Of a DNA stretch of 45,812 nucleotides, positions 26,662 through 35,600 are shown piece by piece; the stretch's first letter is position 1; the number at the start of each line of letters is the position of its first letter. This DNA comes from Prosthecobacter sp. (GTDB taxonomy: Bacteria > Verrucomicrobiota > Verrucomicrobiia > Verrucomicrobiales > Verrucomicrobiaceae), in assembly GCF_020439865.1 (NCBI RefSeq), contig NZ_JAGRPF010000038.1:1-45812 (forward strand), read 5' to 3'. A program made the translations under genes and the position numbers. The notes beneath the pieces are model-generated. The model made no database searches and was not told the DNA's origin. It saw only the letters and a program-made list of their open reading frames with translations.

Positions 26662-29181
26662 ATGACCGCAGCCAAGTTTTCAACCATCTTGCGCAGCCAT
26701 GCGCCCCTCTTTCTTCCGGTGGTGTTCTGCCTGATCACGCTACCGTCCCTGGCTCAGAAGGCACCTCCGCGTGCCCTGCCGGTGGAGGATGACGCTCCGG
26801 TCCCAAAAGCCATTCCCGTCCGTCCGCCGCCGAAGGCACAGCCGGTGCTCGATGACCCCAAGGACCGTCCCGCCCCGCCCAAGACGAAGGGGCCGGACGA
26901 TGACATGTTCGATTTCGCCACGCTGGCTTATGATCGCCAGGAGTGGGGCTTGGCCTCCCAGAATTACGCCAAGTACCTGCAGACCTATCCCAGCGGCAGG
27001 CAGGTGCCGGACGCGCTCTTCCGGATCGGTGAGTGCTACATGAAGCAGAACCAGCTCAAGCAGGCTGCCGGCTATTACGAGGAGGTCGTGAACCGCTATC
27101 CCGCCAGCGAGGGCGCGCCGTCCGCCGCCTACCGTTTGGGCGCCATGATGTTCAATGATTCCAAATTCGCAGACGCCGCGAAGAACTTCGCTTTCTGCGA
27201 GGCAAAAACCAAGAGCCAGCAGGTCAAACTCGCCGCCGCCTACAACAAAAGCCGCGCCTATGAAATGGCAGGAGACAAGGAAAAGCAGGCCGCCGCACTG
27301 AACAGCGTCATTGCCGTCAAGACGAACGATCCTTCGGACAATCCCTATCGCGAAACTGCGCTGCTTACGCTGGGCAGCATCTATCTCGGGCAGGACAAGA
27401 AGGCGGAATCGCTGCCGATCTTCGACGAACTCGTCAAAACCAGCGCCGACCGCGCCATCGTCGCCGAGGCCAGCATCCGCGCGGCGGTGCTCTATGCGGA
27501 GCTGAAAAAGCCGGACGAATCCATCGAGATGTTCGAAAAGGCCCTGCACATGCAGGAAACGAGCGAGCAGAATCGCAGCATCGCCCTCGTCGGCATCATC
27601 CAGGCGCTGTTTGCCAAGGCCGATTACGACGGCGTCATCGACTACTACAACAAGAACTCCGAGATCCTGCCAACCGGAGCCTCACGCGCCAAGATCCTGC
27701 TGCTTGTAGGTCATTCATTCCGCCTGCGGAAAAGCTATGCCCGTGCCGTCGAGGTGTATCTCCTCATCGAGCAATATCACGCTGACTCCGATGAGGCCTT
27801 CGAGGCCGGCTACTGGAAGCTGTACTGCTTCTACCTGCTGAATGACAAGGACCTCGGCGAATTCGCCACCGCTTTCATCGCCCGGCATGCACAGAAGCGC
27901 TCCGACCACGAATACCTCTCGCTGGCCCGCCTGATCCGGGCCGACTTCTATTTCAACAAGGGCGACTTCCAGCAGGCCGCGCTGAGCTACAACGAAGTCA
28001 TCCTCGACAAGCTGCCCGAAAAGCTGCGCCCCGGCACGCTGTTCAACATGGGCTGGGCACAGGGCGAGGCAGGCAGGCATCAGGAGGCTGTCGGCACCTT
28101 CACGCGCTTCATCAATGAATACCCCACGAACGAGTTCATCCCCAAAGCCTTTGCACGCCGTGGTCTCGCCAACCGCGATGCTCGCGATCTGCCCAAGGCG
28201 AAAGCCGACTTCGAGCACGTCACCAAGGAGTTTCCGAAATCCGACGCCTGCGAGCTCTCCTGGCTGCAGCTCGGTTTCATCGCCATGGAGCAGAAGGATC
28301 CCAAGGCCACTGTCACCGCCTTTGAAACACTGCTGAAGAAGTTCCCCACCTCGACCGCCTCCGCCCAGGCCTACTACGGCATCGGCCGCGGTTACTTTGA
28401 CCAGAAGATCTACGACAAGGCCGTTCCGGCCCTCCGGCGCTCCATCGAGATCGATAGTGCGGACTATCTGGAGAAGTCCAGCCAGCTCATCATCCTCTGC
28501 GACTACGCCCGCCAGAATGCTGACAACCTCGCGAAGACGATCGAAAGCTACCTGCAGGCCAAGCCCGGCGGTCTGGTGCCACCAAACATTTTGAAGTGGC
28601 TCGGCCTCAAGCTCTACAGCGGTAATGACTACAAACGTGCTGCGCGCTTCCTCGAACTCGCCGTCACTCCGGAGACTCCGGAGAACACCGAACCCGTGGT
28701 GTGGAACTACCTCGGCATGGCCCAACTGGAGAACAAGCAGTTCGACGCCAGCATTCAGGCCACGGAAAACTTCCTCAAATCAGAACCTGACGCCGCCACC
28801 CGTGCCCGGGCGCTGCTGACCAAAGGCCGTGCCCAGCTCGGCAAAGGACTCTTCGACGAGGCCGACAAGGTGGCTCAGGAGGCCCTTCAGGTCGTCAAAG
28901 ACGGCAAGCTCCAGGCCGAACTGCTCATCCTCGAAGGCGACATCTATGCCGCGCAGGGTGACAAGCTCGCCGCCGAGGGCCAGCAGGATGCCGCCATTGG
29001 CAAATGGAAGGACGGCGCCGCCAAGTATGCCGTTCCCAGCCAGTTCTTCGACGACCCCGACGTGACGCCCGATGCGCTCTACAAGGCCGCCAAGGTGCTC
29101 GAAAAAGCAGGTGATGCCGCCAAGGCAAAACAGATGCTCCAGCAGCTTCAGCAGCGTTATCCGAAGTATCAGCCAAAGTAA
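26662..29181 (+). CDS. large exported TPR protein of the ExbB-ExbD operon
   Basis: An 839-residue exported protein: signal peptide (FLPVVFCLITLPSLAQ), a Pro-rich linker (about 33-75), then tetratricopeptide repeats over most of the length. Typical units are DRQEWGLASQNYAKYLQTYP, QAAGYYEEVVNRYPASEG and FDQKIYDKAVPALRRSIEI. Repeat spacing and the YP/FP ends resemble YbgF/BamD-like outer-membrane-associated TPR proteins. Start 26662 lies one base after the exbD stop; an in-frame ATG at 26629 would overlap exbD by 32 bases and gives a worse signal peptide. It is likely the periplasmic or outer-membrane partner of the motor, replacing Tol-Pal or TonB proteins that are absent here. It ends 22 bases before a convergent gene. 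Confidence 0.9.
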   Translation: MTAAKFSTILRSHAPLFLPVVFCLITLPSLAQKAPPRALPVEDDAPVPKAIPVRPPPKAQPVLDDPKDRPAPPKTKGPDDDMFDFATLAYDRQEWGLASQNYAKYLQTYPSGRQVPDALFRIGECYMKQNQLKQAAGYYEEVVNRYPASEGAPSAAYRLGAMMFNDSKFADAAKNFAFCEAKTKSQQVKLAAAYNKSRAYEMAGDKEKQAAALNSVIAVKTNDPSDNPYRETALLTLGSIYLGQDKKAESLPIFDELVKTSADRAIVAEASIRAAVLYAELKKPDESIEMFEKALHMQETSEQNRSIALVGIIQALFAKADYDGVIDYYNKNSEILPTGASRAKILLLVGHSFRLRKSYARAVEVYLLIEQYHADSDEAFEAGYWKLYCFYLLNDKDLGEFATAFIARHAQKRSDHEYLSLARLIRADFYFNKGDFQQAALSYNEVILDKLPEKLRPGTLFNMGWAQGEAGRHQEAVGTFTRFINEYPTNEFIPKAFARRGLANRDARDLPKAKADFEHVTKEFPKSDACELSWLQLGFIAMEQKDPKATVTAFETLLKKFPTSTASAQAYYGIGRGYFDQKIYDKAVPALRRSIEIDSADYLEKSSQLIILCDYARQNADNLAKTIESYLQAKPGGLVPPNILKWLGLKLYSGNDYKRAARFLELAVTPETPENTEPVVWNYLGMAQLENKQFDASIQATENFLKSEPDAATRARALLTKGRAQLGKGLFDEADKVAQEALQVVKDGKLQAELLILEGDIYAAQGDKLAAEGQQDAAIGKWKDGAAKYAVPSQFFDDPDVTPDALYKAAKVLEKAGDAAKAKQMLQQLQQRYPKYQPK

Positions 29182-29203
29182 CGGGAGGTTTCTTCGAAAG
29201 GCT

Positions 29204-29554
29204 TCAGGAGCGCTGGTCGCGGTCCCAGTCTTCGCGTTGATCGCGTTTGCCTCCTCCGCCGTAACCACGACTCCCACCGCCCCCGCCTCCAAACTGACGC
29301 GGAGGACGGTCCTCCTTCGGCCGTGCCTCCACCACACGCAGCGGACGCCCGCCGACTTCCTTGCCATTCAGCGCATTGATCGCCGTCAGGGCTTCAGATT
29401 CGACCTGCATCTCGACGAAACCAAAGCCGCGAGAACGGCCGGACTCGCGGTCTTTGACCACACGGGCGCTGGAGACATTGCCGAACGCGGCAAACTCGCC
29501 CTGCAGTTCCTCGTCCGTCATGGCATAGGAAAGATTGCTCACATACAGGTTCAT
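29204..29554 (-). CDS. RRM-type RNA-binding protein with Gly-rich tail
   Basis: A 116-residue cytoplasmic protein with one RNA recognition motif at about 1-80. RNP2 is LYVSNL at the N-terminus and RNP1 is RGFGFVEM, followed by NGKEVGGRPLRVVEARP. The C-terminal tail is rich in Gly, Arg and Asp (GGGGGGSRGYGGGG), like the cold-inducible Rbp proteins of cyanobacteria and other bacteria. It probably binds single-stranded RNA; targets are unknown. The start at 29554 opens the RNP2 strand directly. It is divergent from the small Cys-rich protein gene across about 240 bases, leaving room for a long 5' leader. Confidence 0.92.
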   Translation of the reverse strand: MNLYVSNLSYAMTDEELQGEFAAFGNVSSARVVKDRESGRSRGFGFVEMQVESEALTAINALNGKEVGGRPLRVVEARPKEDRPPRQFGGGGGGSRGYGGGGKRDQREDWDRDQRS

Positions 29555-29795
29555 CGGATCATTCGTTGAAGATGGGCCATGACGCACACTTAGAGAAACA
29601 GGTCATGGCATGAACCCGATTTTCCGTGTCTGCACCCACGTTGGGATGCACACGGACTCGAGCGTAGGCCCGCCGGAGAAAAGTGTCAATCAGCGCCTAG
29701 CCTCCCCTTCCCCGCCTGGCCGGGCAAAAGTTTCGGTTGCGAAAAAGTCCATGAATTCGTATCCGAATCCGCCGTTTAATCCCACCCCGTTCAAC
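29555..29795. other. divergent intergenic region with imperfect hairpin
   Basis: 241 bases between the divergent RRM and Cys-rich protein genes. An imperfect hairpin at 29624-29655 pairs CCGTG, TGCA and CCCA with TGGG, TGCA and CACGG around a CGT loop. It could lie in the 5' leader of the RRM gene or be an operator. No gene is seen here. Confidence 0.3.
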
Positions 29796-30158
29796 ATGAA
29801 ACACATCGCCACCCTCATTCTCGCCATCAGCCTGCTGGCCGGTCTTTCCCACGCAGCCGAGCCGCTGAACACCGTCTGCCCCATCTCTGGCAAGCCTGCA
29901 AACCCGGCCATCACCAGCACTTACACCAAGACCGTGGCCGTCTGCTGCAACAAGTGCAAAGCCCAGTTCAATGCCGCTCCAAAAGGCTATCTCAGCAACA
30001 TCATCGCCGCCGTCTCCGGCCAGTGCCCGCTGAGCAAAAAGAAATCCGACCCTTCCATCACGGTCACCTACTCCCGTCAGGTGGCCTTTGCCGATGCCGC
30101 GAGCAAGACCACGTTTGACGCCGCTCCGGACAAACACATCAAGGAAGTGCGCCAGTAA
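29796..30158 (+). CDS. small exported Cys-motif (YHS-like) protein with internal duplication
   Basis: A 120-residue exported protein: signal peptide MKHIATLILAISLLAGLSHA, then two related units of about 45 residues. Unit 1 (about 25-68) has VCPISGKPANPAITSTYT and VAVCCNKCKAQFNAAP, giving four cysteines that could bind a metal, as in YHS/TRASH-type domains. Unit 2 (about 75-118) has QCPLSKKKSDPSITVTYS and VAFADAASKTTFDAAP, the same frame with CCNKC replaced. The start at 29796 is the ATG of the signal peptide. A strong terminator follows 28 bases after the stop, so it is probably transcribed alone. Metal binding is an inference. Confidence 0.8.
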   Translation: MKHIATLILAISLLAGLSHAAEPLNTVCPISGKPANPAITSTYTKTVAVCCNKCKAQFNAAPKGYLSNIIAAVSGQCPLSKKKSDPSITVTYSRQVAFADAASKTTFDAAPDKHIKEVRQ

Positions 30159-30186
30159 TCCAACGTCGTTGCTTTCATTCCTCCCA

Positions 30187-30218
30187 AGCGGAGCCGTCAT
30201 CAGCGGCTCCGCTTTTTT
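30187..30218 (+). terminator. rho-independent terminator
   Basis: A perfect 10-bp stem (AGCGGAGCCG at 30187-30196, CGGCTCCGCT at 30204-30213), a 7-base loop and a run of six T. It is the best terminator in the window and ends the small Cys-rich protein gene. Confidence 0.92.
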
Positions 30219-30271
30219 ATTGGCATGAGCGAAGGCCGGCCTGCTAGTCTCACGTTGGTATTCCTCCAATT

Positions 30272-31549
30272 ATGAAGCTCCAACCAGGCACCACCGTCGT
30301 CCAAAACGGTCAGCTCATCGACGGCACCGGCGCGCCGCCGGTCCCGAATGCCGTCGTGATAATCACTGACGGCCTCATCAGTTACGCCGGTCCCGCTGCG
30401 GATGCTCCTGCCACACCACCTGATGCACGCGTCATCGACGCCAAAGGCGGCACGATCATGCCGGGGCTCATCGAGGCGCACATCCATCTGACTTACTTCA
30501 ATGTCACCGAGTTGCAGGACCTCGACATCAAGTACCCTGTCGAATACGTCACCCTGCAGTCCGCCGTGAACGCGAAGACCGCGCTCGAATGCGGCTACAC
30601 CAGCGCACGCAGCGGCGGCTGCCTGCACAACATCGACGTGTGGATGAAGAAGGCCATCGAGGAGGACATGATCCTCGGTCCACGACTCAGCGCCAGCGGT
30701 CGCGAGATCTGCGGCGCGGGTGGTTTGATGGACTGGAATCCCGATTACCGCCGCATCGGCATGGAGGGCATCGTTTTCATCGTGAACGGCCCCGAGCAGG
30801 CACGCACCGCCGTGCGCAAACTCGTCAAAGACGGCATCGAGTGGGTGAAAACCTATCCCACCGGCGACGCGGCCTCGCCGGACATCAACGACCATCACAC
30901 GCTGTGCATGACCTTCGACGAAATGCACGCCGTCGTCGCCACCGCGCACAACCACGGACTCAAAGTCACCGGCCACTGCCGCGCTACCGAAGGCATCTGC
31001 AACGCGCTCAAATCCGGCTATGATGCCATCGAGCACGGCACCTTCATGGATGATGAGTGCCTCGATCTGCTGCTCAAACGCAACGTGCCCATGTGCCCCG
31101 GCCTCGGCTTCGAACTCTTCAGCGTGGAGCGCGGCAAAGACTTCGGCCTCTCGCAGCGCGTGATCGACGGTCATCAGGAAACCCTCGAAGCCGGCGCTGA
31201 AAGCTGCCGTAAGGTCCTCAAAGCGGGCGGCACGATGGGCCTCGGTGGCGACTACGGCTTCGGATGGACACCACACGGCACGTATGCGCAGGAACTGACC
31301 TTCTTCGTCAACTACGTCGGCTTCACCCCGCTCCAAACCATCACCTGTGCCACTCTCGGAGGTGCCAAAATGATGGGCCGCGCCCACGAACTCGGCACTC
31401 TGGAAAAAGGCAAACTCGCCGACGTCCTCGTGGTGAATGGCGACGTGCTCCAAGACATCTCCATCCTCGAAAACCGCGACAACCTCCTCGCCGTCATGCA
31501 GGGAGGTGTCATCAAGGCCGGCACGCTCGTGAAGCCTGCGAGTTTGTGA
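30272..31549 (+). CDS. amidohydrolase family metal-dependent hydrolase
   Basis: A 425-residue cytoplasmic enzyme of the imidazolonepropionase/Xaa-Pro dipeptidase-like amidohydrolase group. Metal-site residues are visible in order: HxH in LIEAHIHLTY, the probable carboxylated Lys in GIEWVKTYPTGD, His in LKVTGHCRA, His in DAIEHGTFMD and Asp in GLGGDYGFGW. The N- and C-terminal beta parts (VVQNGQLIDGTG; ELGTLEKGKLADVLVVNGD) are normal for the family. No signal peptide is seen. The substrate (cyclic amide, peptide or similar) cannot be told. It starts 53 bases after the terminator and is followed 63 bases later by the DUF6807 gene on the same strand. Confidence 0.9.
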   Translation: MKLQPGTTVVQNGQLIDGTGAPPVPNAVVIITDGLISYAGPAADAPATPPDARVIDAKGGTIMPGLIEAHIHLTYFNVTELQDLDIKYPVEYVTLQSAVNAKTALECGYTSARSGGCLHNIDVWMKKAIEEDMILGPRLSASGREICGAGGLMDWNPDYRRIGMEGIVFIVNGPEQARTAVRKLVKDGIEWVKTYPTGDAASPDINDHHTLCMTFDEMHAVVATAHNHGLKVTGHCRATEGICNALKSGYDAIEHGTFMDDECLDLLLKRNVPMCPGLGFELFSVERGKDFGLSQRVIDGHQETLEAGAESCRKVLKAGGTMGLGGDYGFGWTPHGTYAQELTFFVNYVGFTPLQTITCATLGGAKMMGRAHELGTLEKGKLADVLVVNGDVLQDISILENRDNLLAVMQGGVIKAGTLVKPASL

Positions 31550-31575
31550 TTTGTAGCTGCGTTCACTTCGGGCTG

Positions 31576-31683
31576 CCTACGGAATACACGGAACAAACGG
31601 AAATCTGATTTCATGAAACTAGCCTCCCTGCACTCACGCTTCTACATTCTGACCTTTTTCGTGTATGCTGCGTGTTCCGTAGG
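31576..31683. repeat. imperfect inverted repeat running into a signal peptide coding region
   Basis: Arms of about 28 bases at 31576-31603 (CCTACGGAATACACGGAAC...) and 31656-31683 (...GTGTTCCGTAGG) match at about 21 of 28 positions as inverted copies, including a perfect CCTACGGAA/TTCCGTAGG end. The left arm is in the spacer after the amidohydrolase gene; the right arm is within codons about 15-24 of the DUF6807 gene. It resembles a dispersed palindromic repeat. Confidence 0.6.
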
Positions 31684-32608
31684 CCCTTTGAACGCTGAGG
31701 ATATCACCACTGAAAAAGACGGCTCTGTCCTTCATTTCAGTGCCAGTGGCAAAACGATCTGCGATTACCAGATGGAGCCGGGTGACGTGCCGGAAGGGGT
31801 GAACCAGATCTTCAAACACGGTGCGCATCTGCATCCGGTGTATTCACCGAGCGGCAAACTCGTCACCGGCAATCACCAGCCCGATCATCCGTGGCAGCGC
31901 GGCATCTGGCTCGCCTGGACGAAGACCGAGTTTGGCGACTCTCATCCGGATTTCTGGAACATGGGCAAGACGGATGCCAAAGGCGGCGGTTCATTGCCTG
32001 CGGAAGTGCGATTCGTGAAGCTCGACAAGAGCTGGGGCGGTGCGGACGGCGGCGGCTTCGTCAGCGAACAAGTGTTTCTCGATCACAGCCATGCGCCGGA
32101 TCAAAAAGTCCTGAATGAGACGTGGGAAGTTCACGTGTCGCAGAAGACGCTCGATGGCACGCTCGCCAACATCATCGATCTCACCAGCACGCAGACCTGC
32201 GCGGGCGATACACCGCTCAAGCTGCCCAAGTATCACTACGGCGGCCTCGGCGTGCGCGGCAATGCGCTCTGGAATCCCGTCGATGCCGTTACGATGCTCA
32301 CGAGCGAGGGGCATGATCGTAAAAACGGCGACAGCACGAAGGCGAAGTGGGTCTATCTCGGTGGTGATGTTGATGGCGCCTCCACGGGCATTGCGGTCTT
32401 GATTCATCCGTCCGACTTCCGTTTTCCGCAGCCTCTGCGCCTCAATCCGAAGAATCCGCAGCTCTGCGTCGCCCCGTCCCAGGACGGCGACTGGGCCATC
32501 GAACCGGGCAAACCCTACATCTCCAAATACCGCATCCTCGTCTTCGACGGCAAACCCGATGCCAAATGGATCGAAGCCCAATGGGCCTCATACTCGACGA
32601 CCAAATAA
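31613..32608 (+). CDS. DUF6807 family exported protein (often labelled PmoA family)
   Basis: A 331-residue exported protein. The signal peptide is about residues 1-28 (hydrophobic YILTFFVYAACSV, cleavage near LNA). The mature part has the family core HLHPVYSPSGKLVTGNHQPDHP and QRGIWLAWTKTEFGD, then YHYGGLGVRG and IAVLIHPSDFRFPQP. The family is sometimes called methane oxygenase PmoA, but nothing here supports methane oxidation; it is a secreted beta-rich protein found in polysaccharide-rich loci of Planctomycetes, Verrucomicrobia and Bacteroidetes. Part of the signal peptide is encoded by the right arm of an inverted repeat. The next gene starts 11 bases downstream, suggesting one operon. Confidence 0.88.
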   Translation: MKLASLHSRFYILTFFVYAACSVGPLNAEDITTEKDGSVLHFSASGKTICDYQMEPGDVPEGVNQIFKHGAHLHPVYSPSGKLVTGNHQPDHPWQRGIWLAWTKTEFGDSHPDFWNMGKTDAKGGGSLPAEVRFVKLDKSWGGADGGGFVSEQVFLDHSHAPDQKVLNETWEVHVSQKTLDGTLANIIDLTSTQTCAGDTPLKLPKYHYGGLGVRGNALWNPVDAVTMLTSEGHDRKNGDSTKAKWVYLGGDVDGASTGIAVLIHPSDFRFPQPLRLNPKNPQLCVAPSQDGDWAIEPGKPYISKYRILVFDGKPDAKWIEAQWASYSTTK

Positions 32609-32619
32609 ACCCTTCTCAC

Positions 32620-35600
32620 ATGCTTTCCCGCCTTCTTTCCTTCGTCCTTTTGGTTTCGCTGGCAGGCCAGGTCCACGCCGCGGAACTCTTCGACAAATCC
32701 AATCTCGTTGCGTGGTGCATCGTGCCGTTTGATGCGAAGAAACGTTCGCCAGAAGCCCGTGCGGAGATGGTGGCGAAGATGGGCATCAAAAAGATCGCCT
32801 ATGACTGGCGTCCGGAGCATGTGCCGGAGTTTGAGCGGGAGATTCTCGCGTATCAGAAGAACGGCATCGAGATGTTCGCGTTCTGGGGCGTGCATGACGA
32901 GGCGTTCCGGCTGTTTCAGAAATACAAGCTGCATCCGCAGCTCTGGATGATGCTCAAAGTCGCGGGCGACACTGACGAAGCGAAGGTGAAGAATGCGGCA
33001 GAGGCGCTGCTGCCGACCTTGGAGCGAGCGAAGAACATCGGCAGCCGGGTGGGCATTTACAATCATGGTGGTTGGGGCGGCGAGCCGGAGAACATGATCG
33101 CCGTGTGCGAGTATCTCAAAAAGAACCACGGCACCGACAATGTCGGCATTGTTTACAACCTCCATCACGGTCACACGCATCTCGCGCGTCTGCCGAAAGT
33201 ACTCGATGCGATGAAGCCCTGGCTGCTTTGCCTCAACCTCAACGGCATGGACCTCGATGGAGAGGCAAAGGGCCGCAAGATCCTTCCGCTCGGCGTCGGC
33301 ACTCAGGATGTGAAGGTGCTGCGCCAGGTTCGTGCCAGCGGCTACAGCGGTCCGATTGGCATTCTCAATCATACGAGTGAAGACGCCGAAGGCCGACTGC
33401 TCGACAACCTCGACGGCTTGAAGTGGCTTGTTCCGCAGCTTGATGACAATCCGCCCGGCCCGAAGCCGAAGTATCGCACCTGGAGCGACGGCGCGGCAAA
33501 CAAGACCGCAGCGAGCGGCGACGCACGACCTGAATCAGTGGATTCGCTCGGCCCGGAGTTTGGCAAGGCGCTCAAGGGCGGACTTTTGATCAAGGACAAC
33601 GAGCCGTATCGCGCCTTCCCGTTCACCATCGAATGCCGCGCGAAGCTCAACAGCAAGGATCGCTTCAACATTCTGGTGGCCAGCGACGTGAAGGCTTCGG
33701 CGACGCACTGGGAGTTGTACACGCATGCGAAGCGCGGCACGCTGGCGCTCTACATGCCCGGCCGCGGCGGCGATTTCGATTCGAGAGTCGATGTCTGCGA
33801 CGGCAAGTGGCACGACTTTGTCGTCAGTGCCGATGATACCAGCGTCATCTTCTGGATCGATGGCAAGCAGGTGTTCGACAAGCCGGTGCAACCGCTCCGG
33901 GGCGAAGCCCGGCCGGGTGGGCTTGCATTTGGCCGGCTCGTTGAAGGCACGATCGGCTGCGATGGCATCATCGACGATGTGCGCATCGCCCGTGGCGTGA
34001 TGAAGCCGCGCAAAGGCGGCGCGCCGCGTCTGCGTATGGACAACAGCATCGGTCTCTGGGACTTCGACGACCTGGAGGCGCTCACCGGGCCTCAGGCACC
34101 CAAGCCCGCCGAGTTCAAACCCGACCGCAAGCCGCTGCATCCCGAGGACAACGAGCACTGGCAGGAATTCGTGAATCGTGAGCGCATCTTCGACTTCTAC
34201 GGCAAGGAAGCGCTGCAGTTCATGAAGCAAAAACCGCTTCCCGCGCTGCTCCCACAGTTTCCCGGCCTCGACGGCGGCCAGCAAGGCCACTGGGGCAATC
34301 AAAACGATCAGGTGACATGGAAAGACGGCCGGTTCGCCGCAAGCGATCTCGGCAGCGTGTTCAGTTGCGTTTTCAAAGGCGCAGGACTGACGATTCCCAA
34401 GGCGGTGTGCGTCCATCTTGGTGACGAATCGGCGGTGTTTGATCCCGTGTCTTGCATGCTGCAAGCGAGATGGAAAGGCGGCTTTATCCAGCTCACCGAT
34501 CACCGTCATGGTTTCATGGGCGGGGCACAAGCAGCGGGCAAGGTGGAGGCACTTCAGAATCAAGGGCTCTTTATTGGTGCGATCTACCACGGCTTTTATC
34601 GTCATGGTAAGGATATCGTCTTTTCCTTTTCAGGGGGTGACAAACACTACCTGACCACGGCTTGGAAAAGCGATCGTGATCTGACCAAGCTCACCAAGGG
34701 CGGTCCCACCCAATGGCCGAAATGGATCGAAACCAAAGGCGAACTCGGCACGCAGACGCCGTTCGCGACGGACCGTCTCGCGCTCCCGTTCGAGAATCCG
34801 TATGGCACGCTGTTCTTCATCACGGCGCATGATTTCTTCAGAGATGGCACCGCGGCGATTGCGACGATGACAGGTGAAGTGTGGCTCGTGAAAGGCATTG
34901 ATGAGAAGCTGGAGAAACTGCGCTGGAAGCGTTTCGCCACCGGATTGAACCAGCCGCTGGGCGTGAAGATCGTGAAGGACAAGCTCTACGTGCTCGGTCG
35001 TGATCAAATCACCTGCCTGCACGATCTCAATGGCGATGACGAAGCCGATTTCTACGAGTGCGTAACGAACGCGATGCAAACTTCGCCCGGCGGCCACGAC
35101 TTCATCGTCGGACTCGAAACCGACAAGGAAGGCCGCTGGTATTTCGCCTCCGGCAATCAAGGCGTGTGCCGCATCACGGGACGCGACAAACTCGAAGTCC
35201 TCGGCACCGGCTTCCGCAATCCGAACGGCCTCGGCATCTCGGCCGACGGTCGCTTTGTGACGAGCAGCGGACAGGAAGGTGATTGGACCCCCGCCACCTC
35301 GATCTTCCAGATCGAACTCGATCACAATCTCGGCGCGCACTTTGGCGCCGGTGGTCCGAAGAACGGCCAACCGCCGGAACCCGTGCTCATGTATCTGCCG
35401 CGTGGTGAGGACAACAGCGCCAGCAGCCAGGCCTTCATCACGAGCGAGAAATGGGCCTCACTCAAAGGCGACAACAATTTGATCCATCTCTCCTCCGGCG
35501 GCGGCAGCGCGTGGCTCGTCATGCGTCAGAACGTCAAAGGTCGTTGGCAGGCCGCAGCCTACAAGATTAGCGGCAACTTCGACTCCGGCCCGCAATGCGC

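Noticed and set aside
31613..32608. Methane oxidation gene (PmoA) label
   Set aside because: The family label is historical; the protein is a soluble exported beta-rich protein without the membrane spans or metal sites of methane monooxygenase.
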